Positions 52,221 through 62,420 of a stretch of 64,000 bases of DNA are shown piece by piece. The stretch's first letter is position 1, and each line of letters opens with the position of its first letter. The translations under genes and the position numbers were made by a program. Location: contig DASZMA010000062.1 in NCBI GenBank assembly GCA_035552095.1, forward strand, positions 5,126 through 69,125. Reading direction: 5' to 3'. The notes under the pieces were generated by a model. The model was not told the origin of the DNA. It was given only the letters and a program-made list of their open reading frames with translations, and did not search any database. This stretch comes from Bog-473 sp035552095 (lineage in GTDB: Bacteria > Actinomycetota > Acidimicrobiia > Acidimicrobiales > RAAP-2).

Positions 52221-53191
52221 ACGGCCGCTCCCGTCAGCATGTCCTCGGCGCTGGCCAGGAAGGCCGAGCGCAGAAAGCCGAACTGCTCGACCGCCTGCGG
52301 CCCCGCCATCATGACCACCACGTGGCGGGCACCGGCTTCGACGTAGCGGGACAGGGCGGTGGCACACTCTTCGGAAGGGCCGGCCACCAGGTGGCGCTCG
52401 AACGCCTTGGGCGGCACGCCGTAGAGCTCCGACAGCCACTGCGCACCGCGCTGGTGGGCGTCGCCCTCGAGGCCGACCCGGACGAAGACCACGGCGGCCG
52501 GCTCGACGGCGTCGGCTGGCCGACCCGCCTCCTCGGTCTCCCGGCGCAGGGCGGCCAGGGCGGGCCGGTAGTCCTCGGCGGTGAGGAAGAGAGGGACCCA
52601 GCCGTCGCCCACGGCGGCGGCCCGACGGCGGGCGGCCGGGCTGGCGCCGCCGATCCACAGGGGCACCGTCGGCGAGGTCGGCTGCTGGTCGTAGCGGGCA
52701 CTGGGGTCGCCGGCGGTGGCCCAGGCCCGCTTCAGCTCGGCGATGCCCTGGTCCATGAGCCGGCCCCGCTGGTGGAAATCGACCCCGGCCCGGGCGTACT
52801 CCTCGGCGTGGCTGCCGACACCGAGCCCCAGGGTGAAACGGCCGCCGGAGAGGAGCTGCAGGTCGGTGGCGGCCTTGGCCACCACCGACGGCCGGCGCAG
52901 GGGCAGCTGCAATACGCAACTGCCAAGGGTGGGACGCCGGGTGGCCGCGGCCGCGATGGTCAGGGTGGTCAGGCACTCGCTGATGGGATGGGGCCAGTAC
53001 AGGTGGTCGACCGCCCACAGCGAGTCGGCCCCGGTGGCTTCGGCCCGGCGGCAGAGGTCGGAGAGCGCACCGGCCGTTCCCTGAGTATTACCAAGAGTAG
53101 TACCACCTCCAACAGGAAGTTCTTCCTGCAAGGTGGCGGGGAGGATCAGTCCGAGGGCCGGACGACGCCCTCCGATTCCTACCGGCGTCAC
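52217..53191 (-). CDS. LLM class (F420-type) oxidoreductase
   Basis: 324 residues. LWAVDHLYWPHPISECL, RPTLGSCVLQLPLRRP, GGRFTLGLGVGSHAEEY and PLWIGGASPAARRRAAAVGDGW are the luciferase-like fold, with the F420-type AAxVGDGW motif. It probably oxidises a small alcohol or aldehyde with F420 or flavin. First of four genes joined by 4-nt overlaps (LLM, thiolase, KAS III, nucleotidyltransferase). A thioesterase gene lies 32 nt upstream and could belong to the same unit. Confidence 0.85.
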   Translation of the reverse strand: MTPVGIGGRRPALGLILPATLQEELPVGGGTTLGNTQGTAGALSDLCRRAEATGADSLWAVDHLYWPHPISECLTTLTIAAAATRRPTLGSCVLQLPLRRPSVVAKAATDLQLLSGGRFTLGLGVGSHAEEYARAGVDFHQRGRLMDQGIAELKRAWATAGDPSARYDQQPTSPTVPLWIGGASPAARRRAAAVGDGWVPLFLTAEDYRPALAALRRETEEAGRPADAVEPAAVVFVRVGLEGDAHQRGAQWLSELYGVPPKAFERHLVAGPSEECATALSRYVEAGARHVVVMMAGPQAVEQFGFLRSAFLASAEDMLTGAAV

Positions 53192-53223
53192 ACCGTCATG
53201 TTACGCCGCTTCGGGAGTGGTGC

Positions 53224-53685
53224 CTACCCGCCCCCCGACGGGGCGCCGACGGCACCGGTGGCGCCGCCCGGGTTACCGAGCACGGCCAGGGTGCAACGCG
53301 CCTCGCAGATGGCCCGGCCCTCGTCGTCGGTCAGCGAAATGCCCCAGACCTGCACGGTGCGGCCGATCCGCCGCGGGGTGGCGGTGGCGGTCAGGTGGCC
53401 GTCGCGCAGCGAGCGCAGATGGCTGGCGTTGAGCTCGATCCCGACCACCTTGCGGTCAGCCCCGGCGGCCACGGCGCCGCCCAGGCTGGCGGCGGACTCG
53501 GCCAGCAGGGCGGAGACCCCGCCGTGGAGGATGCCGTAGGGCTGGTGCACCTTCCAGGTCACCGGGAGCCGTAGCACCACCCGGTCCGGTCCGAGCTCGA
53601 CCACCTCGACGTCGAGGAGCTGGTGGATGTCGTGGGCGGCGGGGAGCGGCTGGGGGAGATCGGCGTCAACGTCGGGACTGGGCAC
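53224..53685 (-). CDS. PaaI/hotdog family thioesterase
   Basis: 153 residues. HQPYGILHGGVSALLAESAAS is the hotdog helix with active-site residues for acyl-CoA hydrolysis, and VGIELNASHLRSLRDG the following strand. Type PaaI/4HBT thioesterases hydrolyse aryl- or acyl-CoA. It diverges from a threonine aldolase gene by 37 bp and precedes the LLM gene in the same direction. Substrate unknown; acyl-CoA handling fits the adjacent thiolase. Confidence 0.88.
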   Translation of the reverse strand: MPSPDVDADLPQPLPAAHDIHQLLDVEVVELGPDRVVLRLPVTWKVHQPYGILHGGVSALLAESAASLGGAVAAGADRKVVGIELNASHLRSLRDGHLTATATPRRIGRTVQVWGISLTDDEGRAICEARCTLAVLGNPGGATGAVGAPSGGG

Positions 53686-53722
53686 GGCCGAATGTTAGGG
53701 GCGCGCCGTTTAGGCTCGGCGC

Positions 53723-54742
53723 GTGCCCGGTCTGGTCGATCTGCGCAGCGACACCGTCACCCAACCGACGCGCGCCATGCGCCGCGCCATGGCCGAGGCC
53801 GTGGTGGGTGACGACGACTACGGCGAGGACCCGACCGTGCGGGCGCTCGAAGAGGCGTTCGCCGAGCGGGTGGGCAAGCCGGCTGCCCTGTTCGTGCCGT
53901 CGGGGACGATGGCCAACCAGATCGCCTTCCGGGTGCTGGCCACTGCCGGGACCGCCGTGGTGGCCGGCCGGCGCCAGCACGTGGTGGCCTACGAGTACGG
54001 CGCGGCCGCTCGCAACGCCAGCATCCAGTTCAGCGCGCTGGGTGATGAGGACGGCACGCTGGCGCCCGACCAGGTGCGCTGGGCCCGGGAGGCCTCGGCC
54101 TACCACCAGCCCGCCGTGTCGCTGGTCAGCCTTGAGAACACCCACATGGCGGCCGGCGGCGCGCCCTGGTCGATGGACCAACTGCGAGCCGTGGTGGCGG
54201 CGGCGGGCGACGTGCCGGTCCACCTGGACGGGGCCCGCCTCTTCAACGCCGAGGTGGCCACCGGCATCACCGCCGCCGAGTGGGCGGCGCCGGTCACCAC
54301 CGTCATGTGCTGCCTGTCCAAGGGGCTGTGCGCGCCGGTGGGCTCGTTGCTGGCCGGCCCGGTCGACGTGATCAGCCAAGGCCGCCTGGAACGCAAGCGC
54401 CTGGGTGGCGGCATGCGCCAGGCCGGGGTGCTGGCCGCGCCCGGACTGCTGGCCCTGGGGCAGATGATCGATCGGTTGGGGGAGGACCACGCCCGGGCCG
54501 CCCGGCTGGCTGAAGCGGTGGCCCAACGCTGGCCCGAGTGCGGGCTGGACCCGGCCTCGGTGCGCACCAACATCGTGACGTTCACCCACGGTGAGCCGGA
54601 CAAGGTCCTGGCCCACCTGGAGACCGAGGGTGTGCTGGCCGGCACCATCGCCCCCAACACCCTGCGCCTGGTCACCCACCACGACATCGATGACGCCGGC
54701 GTGGTGCGGGCCATCGGCGCGCTGACCGGCGCGCCGGACTGA
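53723..54742 (+). CDS. ltaE: low-specificity L-threonine aldolase (copy 2)
   Basis: 339 residues from GTG 53723; TAGGCT at 53711-53716 lies 6 nt upstream, a leaderless pattern. VDLRSDTVTQPTRAMRRAM, GEDPTVRALEEA, His86, HLDGARLFN and PLP Lys200 in LSKGLCAPVGS define the family. It is a diverged paralogue of the 6078-7187 gene, with a shorter C-terminus. Both appear catalytic. It cleaves threonine-type beta-hydroxy amino acids to glycine and an aldehyde. It starts 10 nt before the next gene's start region ends, so co-transcription is likely. Confidence 0.92.
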   Translation: MPGLVDLRSDTVTQPTRAMRRAMAEAVVGDDDYGEDPTVRALEEAFAERVGKPAALFVPSGTMANQIAFRVLATAGTAVVAGRRQHVVAYEYGAAARNASIQFSALGDEDGTLAPDQVRWAREASAYHQPAVSLVSLENTHMAAGGAPWSMDQLRAVVAAAGDVPVHLDGARLFNAEVATGITAAEWAAPVTTVMCCLSKGLCAPVGSLLAGPVDVISQGRLERKRLGGGMRQAGVLAAPGLLALGQMIDRLGEDHARAARLAEAVAQRWPECGLDPASVRTNIVTFTHGEPDKVLAHLETEGVLAGTIAPNTLRLVTHHDIDDAGVVRAIGALTGAPD

Positions 54743-54752
54743 GGCCGGACCG

Positions 54753-55646
54753 ATGAAGATCCGCATCGGCATCAGCGCCGGGGGCGAGACTCTCAGCCCG
54801 GCCGACATGACGGCGCTGGGCACGGCGGTCACCGAGTTCGGGTTCGACTCGCTGTGGCTGCCCGAAGTGCTGTCGCGTCCGGGCCCGGACCCCCTGGTCG
54901 GGTTGGCCTGGGTGTCGGGCGCCTGCCCGGGCCTGAAGATCGGCACGACCATGCTGCTGCCCGGGCGGAACCTGATCTGGCTGGCCAAGGCGGTGGCCAC
55001 CCTCGACCTGCTCTCCGGCGGGCGGTTCCTGCTCACCTTCGTGCCCGGCCTCTCCATCGGAGGTGAGCGGGCGGCCGTGGGCGTCCCCCCGGCCGAGCGG
55101 GGCGGCCTGATGGACGAGGCGCTGCCGGTGCTGCGCCGGCTCTGGGCCGGCGAAGTGGTCAGCCACCAGGGCCCGACGGGCTCCTTCACCGACGTCTCGG
55201 TCTCACCGCGCCCGGTGCAGGACCCGTTCGACGTCTGGCTCGGGGGCAACGCGTCGGCGGCCCTGGAACGGTGCGGCCGCATCGGCGACGGGTGGATCCC
55301 CGCGCTGTGCACGCCCGAGGACGCCGCCGCCGGCAAGGCGGTCATCGACCGGGTGGCGGCCGAGCACGGGCGGGCGATCAGCCCCGAGCACTTCGGGGTC
55401 AGCCTCTCCTACGCCCCGCCGGGCACCGACTTCACGGCCGATCCCCCGGCGGCGCTGGTCCGCCGGGCCCGGGGCCGCCCGTTGGCGGAGATCATCCCGG
55501 TCGGCCTGGACGGCCTGCGCACGCTCCTCGAGTCGTTCCTCGACGTCGGGTTCTCCAAATTCATTGTGCGACCGCTCAGCCCACCGCCGGACTGGCGGCC
55601 CGAGCTCGACGCGCTGGCCGCGGCCGTGGGCGACCTCCAGACGTGA
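54753..55646 (+). CDS. LLM class (F420-dependent) oxidoreductase
   Basis: 297 residues, 10 nt after the aldolase stop. GFDSLWLPEVLSRPGPDPLV, GLKIGTTMLLPGRN, LDLLSGGRFLLTFVPG and FDVWLGGNASAALERCGRIGDGW show the luciferase-like fold with the GxxGDGW motif. F420 is the likely cofactor in this lineage. It overlaps the following DUF6817 gene by 4 nt (GTGA), so the trio aldolase-LLM-DUF6817 is co-expressed. Substrate unknown. Confidence 0.86.
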   Translation: MKIRIGISAGGETLSPADMTALGTAVTEFGFDSLWLPEVLSRPGPDPLVGLAWVSGACPGLKIGTTMLLPGRNLIWLAKAVATLDLLSGGRFLLTFVPGLSIGGERAAVGVPPAERGGLMDEALPVLRRLWAGEVVSHQGPTGSFTDVSVSPRPVQDPFDVWLGGNASAALERCGRIGDGWIPALCTPEDAAAGKAVIDRVAAEHGRAISPEHFGVSLSYAPPGTDFTADPPAALVRRARGRPLAEIIPVGLDGLRTLLESFLDVGFSKFIVRPLSPPPDWRPELDALAAAVGDLQT

Positions 55647-56212
55647 GCTCGACGACGACCGGCCAACGGGAGGCCGTCCTGGAGTTCCTGCGCCAGCACG
55701 ACGCCGAGCGCACCCCGCACCTGTTCGGGGATCTGCTGAGCCATTTGCTGGGCGTGGAGGAACTGGTGCACCGCTGGGGCGGCTCCGACCGGCTGGGCCT
55801 GGTGGCGCTGGCCCATGCCACCTACGGGACGCACGGCTTCGAGCCGCACCTCCTCGAGTTGGCCGATCGCCCCGTGCTGGCCACCATCATCGGGCCCGAG
55901 GCTGAAGCCGAGGTCTACTTCTACGCCTCGTGTGATCGCGATCTCTTCTATCCCCAACTGGAAGGGCCCGAGACGCGGCTGGGTGACCTCCGATTCCGGG
56001 ACCGCTTCACCGGAGGGGATCTGGCGCCGTCGGCCCAGGATGTCACCCGCTTCGTCGACCTGACCTACGCCAACGAGGCCGAATTGGCGGCGGCGTCGCC
56101 CGGAGGGCCGGCCGAATGGACCTGGGAGGCCGACTTCTGCCGCCGGACCCGACGCTGGAGCAGCCCGGGCTTTTTCGAGGGGGCATCGGCGCTGCTGCAG
56201 ATGGAGGACTGA
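55643..56212 (+). CDS. DUF6817-like protein
   Basis: 189 residues from GTG 55643 in a GTGA overlap. HLFGDLLSHLLGVEELVHRWGG, LALAHATYGTHGFEPHLL-type helices (HATYGTHGF) resemble DUF6817, a predicted helical domain seen in small metabolite-related proteins and reminiscent of HD-type hydrolases, with several His residues. Function unknown. Its presence in the LLM operon suggests a linked small-molecule reaction. Confidence 0.65.
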   Translation: MSSTTTGQREAVLEFLRQHDAERTPHLFGDLLSHLLGVEELVHRWGGSDRLGLVALAHATYGTHGFEPHLLELADRPVLATIIGPEAEAEVYFYASCDRDLFYPQLEGPETRLGDLRFRDRFTGGDLAPSAQDVTRFVDLTYANEAELAAASPGGPAEWTWEADFCRRTRRWSSPGFFEGASALLQMED

Positions 56213-56232
56213 ACTTCCCATACGCTCCATCC

Positions 56233-57054
56233 ATGCCCGCTCCACCGCTCACGCTCATGGCCGTCCACGCGCACCCCGACGACGAGGCCATCGGGACCGG
56301 GGGCATCCTGGCCCGCTACAGCGACGAAGGCGTGCGGACCGTGCTGGTCACCTGCACCAACGGCGAGCTGGGCGACGCGCCCGGGGGGATCAAGCCCGAC
56401 GACCCGGCGCACGATGAGGACGTGGTCGTCCCGCTCCGGCGCCAGGAGCTGGAGGCCAGTTGCCGGGTGCTGGGGGTGGCCCACCTCGAACTGCTGGGCT
56501 ACCACGACTCGGGGATGGAGGGCTGGCCCCAGAACAAGGCCCCCAACGCCTTCTGGCAGGCTCCGGTGGCCGAAGCCGGGCATCGCCTGGCCGAGCTGAT
56601 GCGCCAGTACCAGCCCCAGGTCGTGGTCACCTACGACGAGAACGGTTTCTACGGGCACCCCGACCACATTCAGGCCAACCGGATCACCCACGCCGCCATA
56701 GCCGAGTGCGGGATTCCCCAGAAGCTGTACTACACGGCGGTGTCCCGGTCCCTCCTCCAGAGCTTCCGCCAGACGCTGGCCGAGGCCGGGATTGAGACCC
56801 CGGCCGAAGTGGAGGAGAACCCCGATTTCGGCACCCCGGACGAGCTCATCACCACCACGATCGACTGCGGCGCGGTGGCTGGGCGCAAGTTCGCCTCGTT
56901 GGCCGCCCACGCCAGCCAGAGCGACAACATCTTCTTCCTGCGCATGGGCGAGGAGCTCTTCGGGCGGATCATGGGCAACGAGAGCTTCGTGCGGGTGCTG
57001 GACCAGACCGGCTCGGCGACACCCGAGGTCGATCTCTTCGCCGGCCTGCGCTGA
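56233..57054 (+). CDS. LmbE family deacetylase, Mca/MshB-like
   Basis: 273 residues; TACGCT at 56221-56226 is 6 nt before the ATG. VHAHPDDEAIGTGG carries zinc ligands His14 and Asp17, with the third in GHPDHIQAN. This is the GlcNAc-PI deacetylase (LmbE) family, which in actinobacteria includes MshB and the mycothiol S-conjugate amidase Mca. DENGFYGHPDH resembles Mca. A role in mycothiol-type detoxification is plausible but MshB/Mca are hard to separate by eye. Confidence 0.85.
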   Translation: MPAPPLTLMAVHAHPDDEAIGTGGILARYSDEGVRTVLVTCTNGELGDAPGGIKPDDPAHDEDVVVPLRRQELEASCRVLGVAHLELLGYHDSGMEGWPQNKAPNAFWQAPVAEAGHRLAELMRQYQPQVVVTYDENGFYGHPDHIQANRITHAAIAECGIPQKLYYTAVSRSLLQSFRQTLAEAGIETPAEVEENPDFGTPDELITTTIDCGAVAGRKFASLAAHASQSDNIFFLRMGEELFGRIMGNESFVRVLDQTGSATPEVDLFAGLR

Positions 57055-57061
57055 GCGAACG

Positions 57062-57111
57062 CGAGCCGGGCCCGCGCCCCTGCTGGGAGAAGAAGGCGCA
57101 GACCCGGCTCG
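57062..57111. terminator. hairpin between convergent genes, probable bidirectional terminator
   Basis: CGAGCCGGG (57062-57070) pairs with CCCGGCTCG (57103-57111), and inside it GCGCC (57074-57078) pairs with GGCGC (57095-57099). It fills the gap between the LmbE stop and the stop of the minus-strand membrane gene. The strong nested stem suits rho-independent termination in either direction, although the T-run is weak. Confidence 0.55.
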
Positions 57112-57591
57112 TTAGGCGCCCGACGACGTCGGGACGGCTGCGGTGGCGCCGCCCTTGGTCACGGACGCTGATCTCACGGAGCTCAGGGCCCCGGCGATGA
57201 GAAGGACGACGATGACGGCGATCTCCACGTCGAAGGCCAGATGGGCGTCGGGCGCCCGCCAGGACTCCTTGAAACCGAAGAGGCCGTGATCGACTGAGAT
57301 GAGGAACCCGACCATGGTGGCGACGGCGAAGCCGATCCCGACGATGGCCACCCAGACCCGGCGGGCGGCGAGCACCAATAGCCCCAGCAGCAGGCCGGCA
57401 ATCGACTGCAGCAGGAAGAGGGGGCCGATGGTGGCGATATGGCGGTAGCCGTCGGTCTCGTCCCACAGGTGGAAGTGGATGTAGGCCGACCACACCAGGA
57501 GGAGCCCGCCGGCCACGAAGGCGACGCTGGCTACCAGGGCGGCCGGCTTGGTCGCACGGCCGGGGCCGCGCCAGAGCAGGTCGGTTCTCAT
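57112..57591 (-). CDS. four-helix membrane protein of unknown family
   Basis: 159 residues with four hydrophobic helices (about residues 17-40, 52-74, 79-98 and 119-137) separated by short loops. A conserved-looking YIHFHLWDETDGYRHI segment with His and acidic residues faces one side of the membrane. The topology resembles small actinobacterial membrane proteins of unknown role. It diverges from the ECF sigma-factor gene by 137 bp, so it may be under sigma control. Confidence 0.68.
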   Translation of the reverse strand: MRTDLLWRGPGRATKPAALVASVAFVAGGLLLVWSAYIHFHLWDETDGYRHIATIGPLFLLQSIAGLLLGLLVLAARRVWVAIVGIGFAVATMVGFLISVDHGLFGFKESWRAPDAHLAFDVEIAVIVVLLIAGALSSVRSASVTKGGATAAVPTSSGA

Positions 57592-57728
57592 GCTTCCTGT
57601 CCGTGGCGGCCGGGCCGGCCGGATGCCAGGTTTCCCATGGCAGGGGATACGGGCGCGGGGCGCCCCGGGATTGGATGGCCGGCCCGGAAGGGGGAATCCC
57701 GGTAGCGACTTCAGGCGTACACCCTTGG

Positions 57729-58319
57729 ATGGGAGAATTCACCGTGGCCGAAGATGGACCGACCGACGAGGCGTTGCTGGCCGGCATGGCGGGCGGGGAC
57801 CAGGCCGCCGCCGTGTCCTTCGTGCGCCGCTACCAGCGACGCGTCTTCGGACTGGCCTACTCCATGACCAGCGACGCCAGCGTGGCCGAAGAGGTGGCGC
57901 AGGAGGCGCTGATCAGGGTCTGGCGCCACGCACCCGTCTTCGACGCCCGCCGGGGCTCGGTCGCTTCCTGGGTTCTGACCATCACCCGGAACCTGACCAT
58001 CGACACCCTGCGCATGCGCCGGGCCGTCCCCACCGACCCCGACGACTTCGCCGCCGCCGCCATGATCAGCCTGGAGCACAACCCAGAAGACGCCGTCCTG
58101 CGCGGCGATGTCCGTCACGTCGTGCGTGAGGCGCTGGCCGGCCTGCCGCTCGAGCAGCGGCGGGCGGTGGTGCTGGCCTCGGTGTACGGCCGCACGGCCT
58201 TGGAGATCAGCGAGGAAGAGGGGATCCCTCTGGGCACGGCCAAGACGCGCATACGCACCGGCCTCATCCGGTTGCGCGCCGCCGTCGAAGGAGTGAGGGA
58301 AGTGGAGGAGGAGCGATGA
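57729..58319 (+). CDS. ECF RNA polymerase sigma factor
   Basis: 196 residues from ATG 57729; GTG 57744 is an alternative. Region 2 (VRRYQRRVFGLAYSMTSD, DARRGSVASWVLTITRNLTIDTLR) and region 4 (LPLEQRRAVVLASVYGRTALEISEEEGIPLGTAKTRI, quoted in part) are present. It resembles SigK/SigM-type ECF factors. Its stop overlaps the start of an anti-sigma gene (ATGA), the classical pair. Targets may include itself and the divergent membrane gene. Confidence 0.92.
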   Translation: MGEFTVAEDGPTDEALLAGMAGGDQAAAVSFVRRYQRRVFGLAYSMTSDASVAEEVAQEALIRVWRHAPVFDARRGSVASWVLTITRNLTIDTLRMRRAVPTDPDDFAAAAMISLEHNPEDAVLRGDVRHVVREALAGLPLEQRRAVVLASVYGRTALEISEEEGIPLGTAKTRIRTGLIRLRAAVEGVREVEEER

Positions 58320-59013
58320 ACGAGGAACCGCACGAGCACTCATGCGACGAATACGGTGACGACCTGGCCGAGTTGGCCCTGGGCATCCTGACCGGGAGGG
58401 CCCGGACGGCCGCCCTGGCCCATGTCGACTCATGCCCGCGCTGCGCCGAAGAGCTTGAGCAACTGGCCCGGGCCGCCGACGCCGTGGTGCAGGTGGCCCC
58501 GGCCATCGATCCCCCCGTGGGTTTCGAGGTGCGACTGTTCAGCCGGATGGGCGTGGACGAGGTGGCGGCCCGACGCCAGACCCGCCCCACCCGGTTCCCC
58601 AACCGTTGGTTGCTGGCCAGCGCGGCCGCCGTGCTGGCCCTGGGGCTCGGGCTGGGTCTCGGGCTGACCGGTGGTGGGCCGAAGGCGCCGGCCCAGGTGG
58701 CGGTGACGCCGCCAGGTGGCGGGACGCTGGTGTCGAGCGTCAGCCTGCGCGAAGGCGGTCACGGGGTCGGCCGCGTCTTCACCTACGCCGGTTCGACCCC
58801 CTGGATGTTCATGACCCTGACCGACTCGTCGGCCCGGGGTCGCGTCATCTGCGAGATCGTCACCGACCAGGGGGTGACCCACCGGGTAGGCGCGTTCACG
58901 GCCAAGGACGGGTACGGAGCCTGGGGCGCCCCGTTACCGGTGGCGCCCCAGGACGTACGCACAGCTGAAGTGGTGACGCCCGGCGGTGCCGTCGTGGCCA
59001 CCGCCACCTTCAC

Positions 59014-59017
<4 letters not shown>
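58316..59017 (+). CDS. anti-sigma factor with zinc-binding motif
   Basis: 233 residues. The N-terminal ZAS-like motif HVDSCPRC (His-x3-Cys-x2-Cys) is followed by a single membrane helix near residues 100-118 (LLASAAAVLALGLGLGLGL) and an extracytoplasmic domain from 130. It should bind the sigma factor encoded upstream and release it on a surface or redox signal. The extracellular part ends GAFTAKDGYGAWGAPL, an RskA-like domain. Its stop overlaps the convergent ahcY stop by four bases. Confidence 0.88.
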
Positions 59018-60465
<1,448 letters not shown>

Positions 60466-60576
60466 TGCAGCTCCTTTTAGGTTGGATTTCACGTGCGCGG
60501 GCGCGCAGGCCTCGTGTGGGCCATACGGCGGCAGCGCAACGCACGTGCTCCGACCTCTGTCGGAGGCCGTGTACCC
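60466..60576 (-). promoter_or_regulatory. structured 5' leader of ahcY
   Basis: On the minus strand a -10 candidate TATTCT (60583-60588) precedes a leader of about 110 nt. It holds a perfect 7-bp hairpin CTCCGAC-agag-GTCGGAG (60548-60565) directly followed by an 8-bp long-range stem CACGTGCG/CGCACGTG (60540-60547 with 60490-60497), with GGCC/GGCC inside (60508-60522). I do not see the SAH riboswitch core GAGGAGCGCUGC. A new SAH- or SAM-responsive element is possible. Confidence 0.5.
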
Positions 60577-60695
60577 GGCGCCAGAATAGATCGTCCGCGC
60601 CACCCGAGGTGAAAAGGGGGCGGCCGACGCCGACCCACCCCTTCCGACCAGGCCGATCTCTCGGCGCCGGGGTCCGAGCGTTAGCGTGCCCGGCC

Positions 60696-62339
60696 ATGGA
60701 CGAGGACGGGTCGCCCCACCCAGCCTCGGGTTCCCTCCCGGTCGGCGGGGGAGACCGTCCCGACCCCCCGGGGCCCACCCGACGGGGGGCCCACGCCGCG
60801 CCGCGGCGCCGACGGCACCGACTGCGCTGGACGCTCGGCATCCTCGGTGCGGTGGTGGTGCTGATCGTGGCCGGCGTGGGGGGCTACGCCTTGTACCTCA
60901 ACCACCTGGTGCACCGCATCACGGTCAAGGGGTTGAGCGCCGGCGCCAGCAAGGGGGCGGAGAACGGCACCGAGAACATCCTCCTGGTGGGATCGACCGA
61001 CCGCTGTGCGCTCAAGACGCAGTACATCGGGTACGGGATCTGCAACCAGGGGGTGACCGGCGTCAACAGCGACGTGGTGATGATCCTCCACCTCAACCCC
61101 GCCACCCACGCCGTGTCGGTCCTCTCCATCCCGCGCGACCTCTTCATCCCCAATGCCCGGGTGGAGGGGGCGAACAAGATCGACGCCGCGCTCTTCGAGG
61201 GCCCGACCCAGCTGGTGGCCGCCATCCAGGACGACTTCGGCATCCCCGTTCAGCATTACGTCGAGCTCAACTTCGACAGCTTCGCCAGCGTGGTCGACGC
61301 GCTCGGCGGCATCAACATGTACTTCCCCGAGCCGGTGTACGACCCCAATTCGGACCTGGATGTGCAGACCATCGGGTGCCGCCACCTGGACGGCTTCCAC
61401 GCCCTCCAGGTGGTCCGGGCCCGCCACCTGGTGCACAAGGGCCCGGGGGTGACGACCGAGAACACGGCCGACTGGACCCCGGAGGGACAGAGCGACCTGG
61501 CCCGCATCCGGCGCGACCACGAGTTCCTGCGCGTCCTGGCCACCGCCGTGGCCAACAAGGGATTGGGCAATCCGTTGGCCGACCGGGACATCATCGCCGG
61601 GGTCGCCCCCGACCTGACGGTGGACAGCGGGCTGTCGGTGAGCCACATGCTGAACCTGGTGCTGACGTACCACTCCATCAACATCGACCAGGCGCCCCAA
61701 CTCACCATGCCGGTGGCGGTGGACCAGTTCGGCAGCTACCAGTACAAGGGTGGCAGTTACGGCGACATTGAGTTCCCGGCCCAGCCCAACGACCAGTCGG
61801 TGGTCGACCAGTTCCTCGGCATCAACTCGGCCACCAACTCCATGACCGGGTTCCCGCTGCCCCGGCCCGGGGCGGTCAGCGTCTCGGTCGAGAACGGCAC
61901 CGGGGCGACCGATCAGGCCACCACGACCTCAGCCGCGCTGAGCGCGCTCGGCTTCCGGGTGATGGGGGCGGGTGACATCACGCCGGTGGGACCCGAGTCC
62001 GAGACGGTCGTCTACTACGGATCGAAGTCGCCGTCGGTGGTGGCGGCGGCCCAAACGGTGGCCCGCCAGCTCACGGGTTCCGTGATCCTCGGCTACAACC
62101 CGGCCCTGGTGGTCGATGGCGCCCAGGTCACCCTGGTGACCGGCACCGGCTTCTCCGTGAACGCCCCGGCGGCCCGGCCCAGCCCGGGATCGGCGACTAC
62201 CGCGGCCCCGACCGCGGCCCCGACCACCACCACGACCAGCCCGGGCAACGGCGCCTTCGCCGCCCCGACCAGCAGCAACGAGGCCCTGCAACCGTGGGAT
62301 CCCCGGTCGTGCACCGCCTCGGGCGGCGAGGGGTCATAG
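60696..62339 (+). CDS. LytR-CpsA-Psr (LCP) family protein with LytR_C domain
   Basis: 547 residues; TAGCGT at 60682-60687 is 8 nt before the ATG. A Pro/Arg-rich cytoplasmic tail and membrane helix (45-68) precede the LCP domain: SDVVMILHLNPATH, VLSIPRDLFIPNAR, DALGGINMYF and ARIRRDHEFLR. A LytR_C domain at about 385-500 and a Thr/Ala/Pro tail follow. LCP enzymes attach glycopolymers to peptidoglycan, or arabinogalactan-like polymers in actinobacteria, using polyprenyl-linked donors. The sugar operon at 27-35 kb could provide one. Confidence 0.92.
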   Translation: MDEDGSPHPASGSLPVGGGDRPDPPGPTRRGAHAAPRRRRHRLRWTLGILGAVVVLIVAGVGGYALYLNHLVHRITVKGLSAGASKGAENGTENILLVGSTDRCALKTQYIGYGICNQGVTGVNSDVVMILHLNPATHAVSVLSIPRDLFIPNARVEGANKIDAALFEGPTQLVAAIQDDFGIPVQHYVELNFDSFASVVDALGGINMYFPEPVYDPNSDLDVQTIGCRHLDGFHALQVVRARHLVHKGPGVTTENTADWTPEGQSDLARIRRDHEFLRVLATAVANKGLGNPLADRDIIAGVAPDLTVDSGLSVSHMLNLVLTYHSINIDQAPQLTMPVAVDQFGSYQYKGGSYGDIEFPAQPNDQSVVDQFLGINSATNSMTGFPLPRPGAVSVSVENGTGATDQATTTSAALSALGFRVMGAGDITPVGPESETVVYYGSKSPSVVAAAQTVARQLTGSVILGYNPALVVDGAQVTLVTGTGFSVNAPAARPSPGSATTAAPTAAPTTTTTSPGNGAFAAPTSSNEALQPWDPRSCTASGGEGS

Positions 62340-62420
62340 GCCGACCATCCGCCAATTCGCTCCACTTCGGTGCCTACGTTCTGGGTTGGCTCTGAGGCTC
62401 AGGGCCGCAAGGGGGCAGCA

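Noticed and set aside
60466..60576. Classical SAH riboswitch upstream of ahcY
   Set aside because: The conserved GAGGAGCGCUGC and GGCUCGG core is not present on the minus strand.
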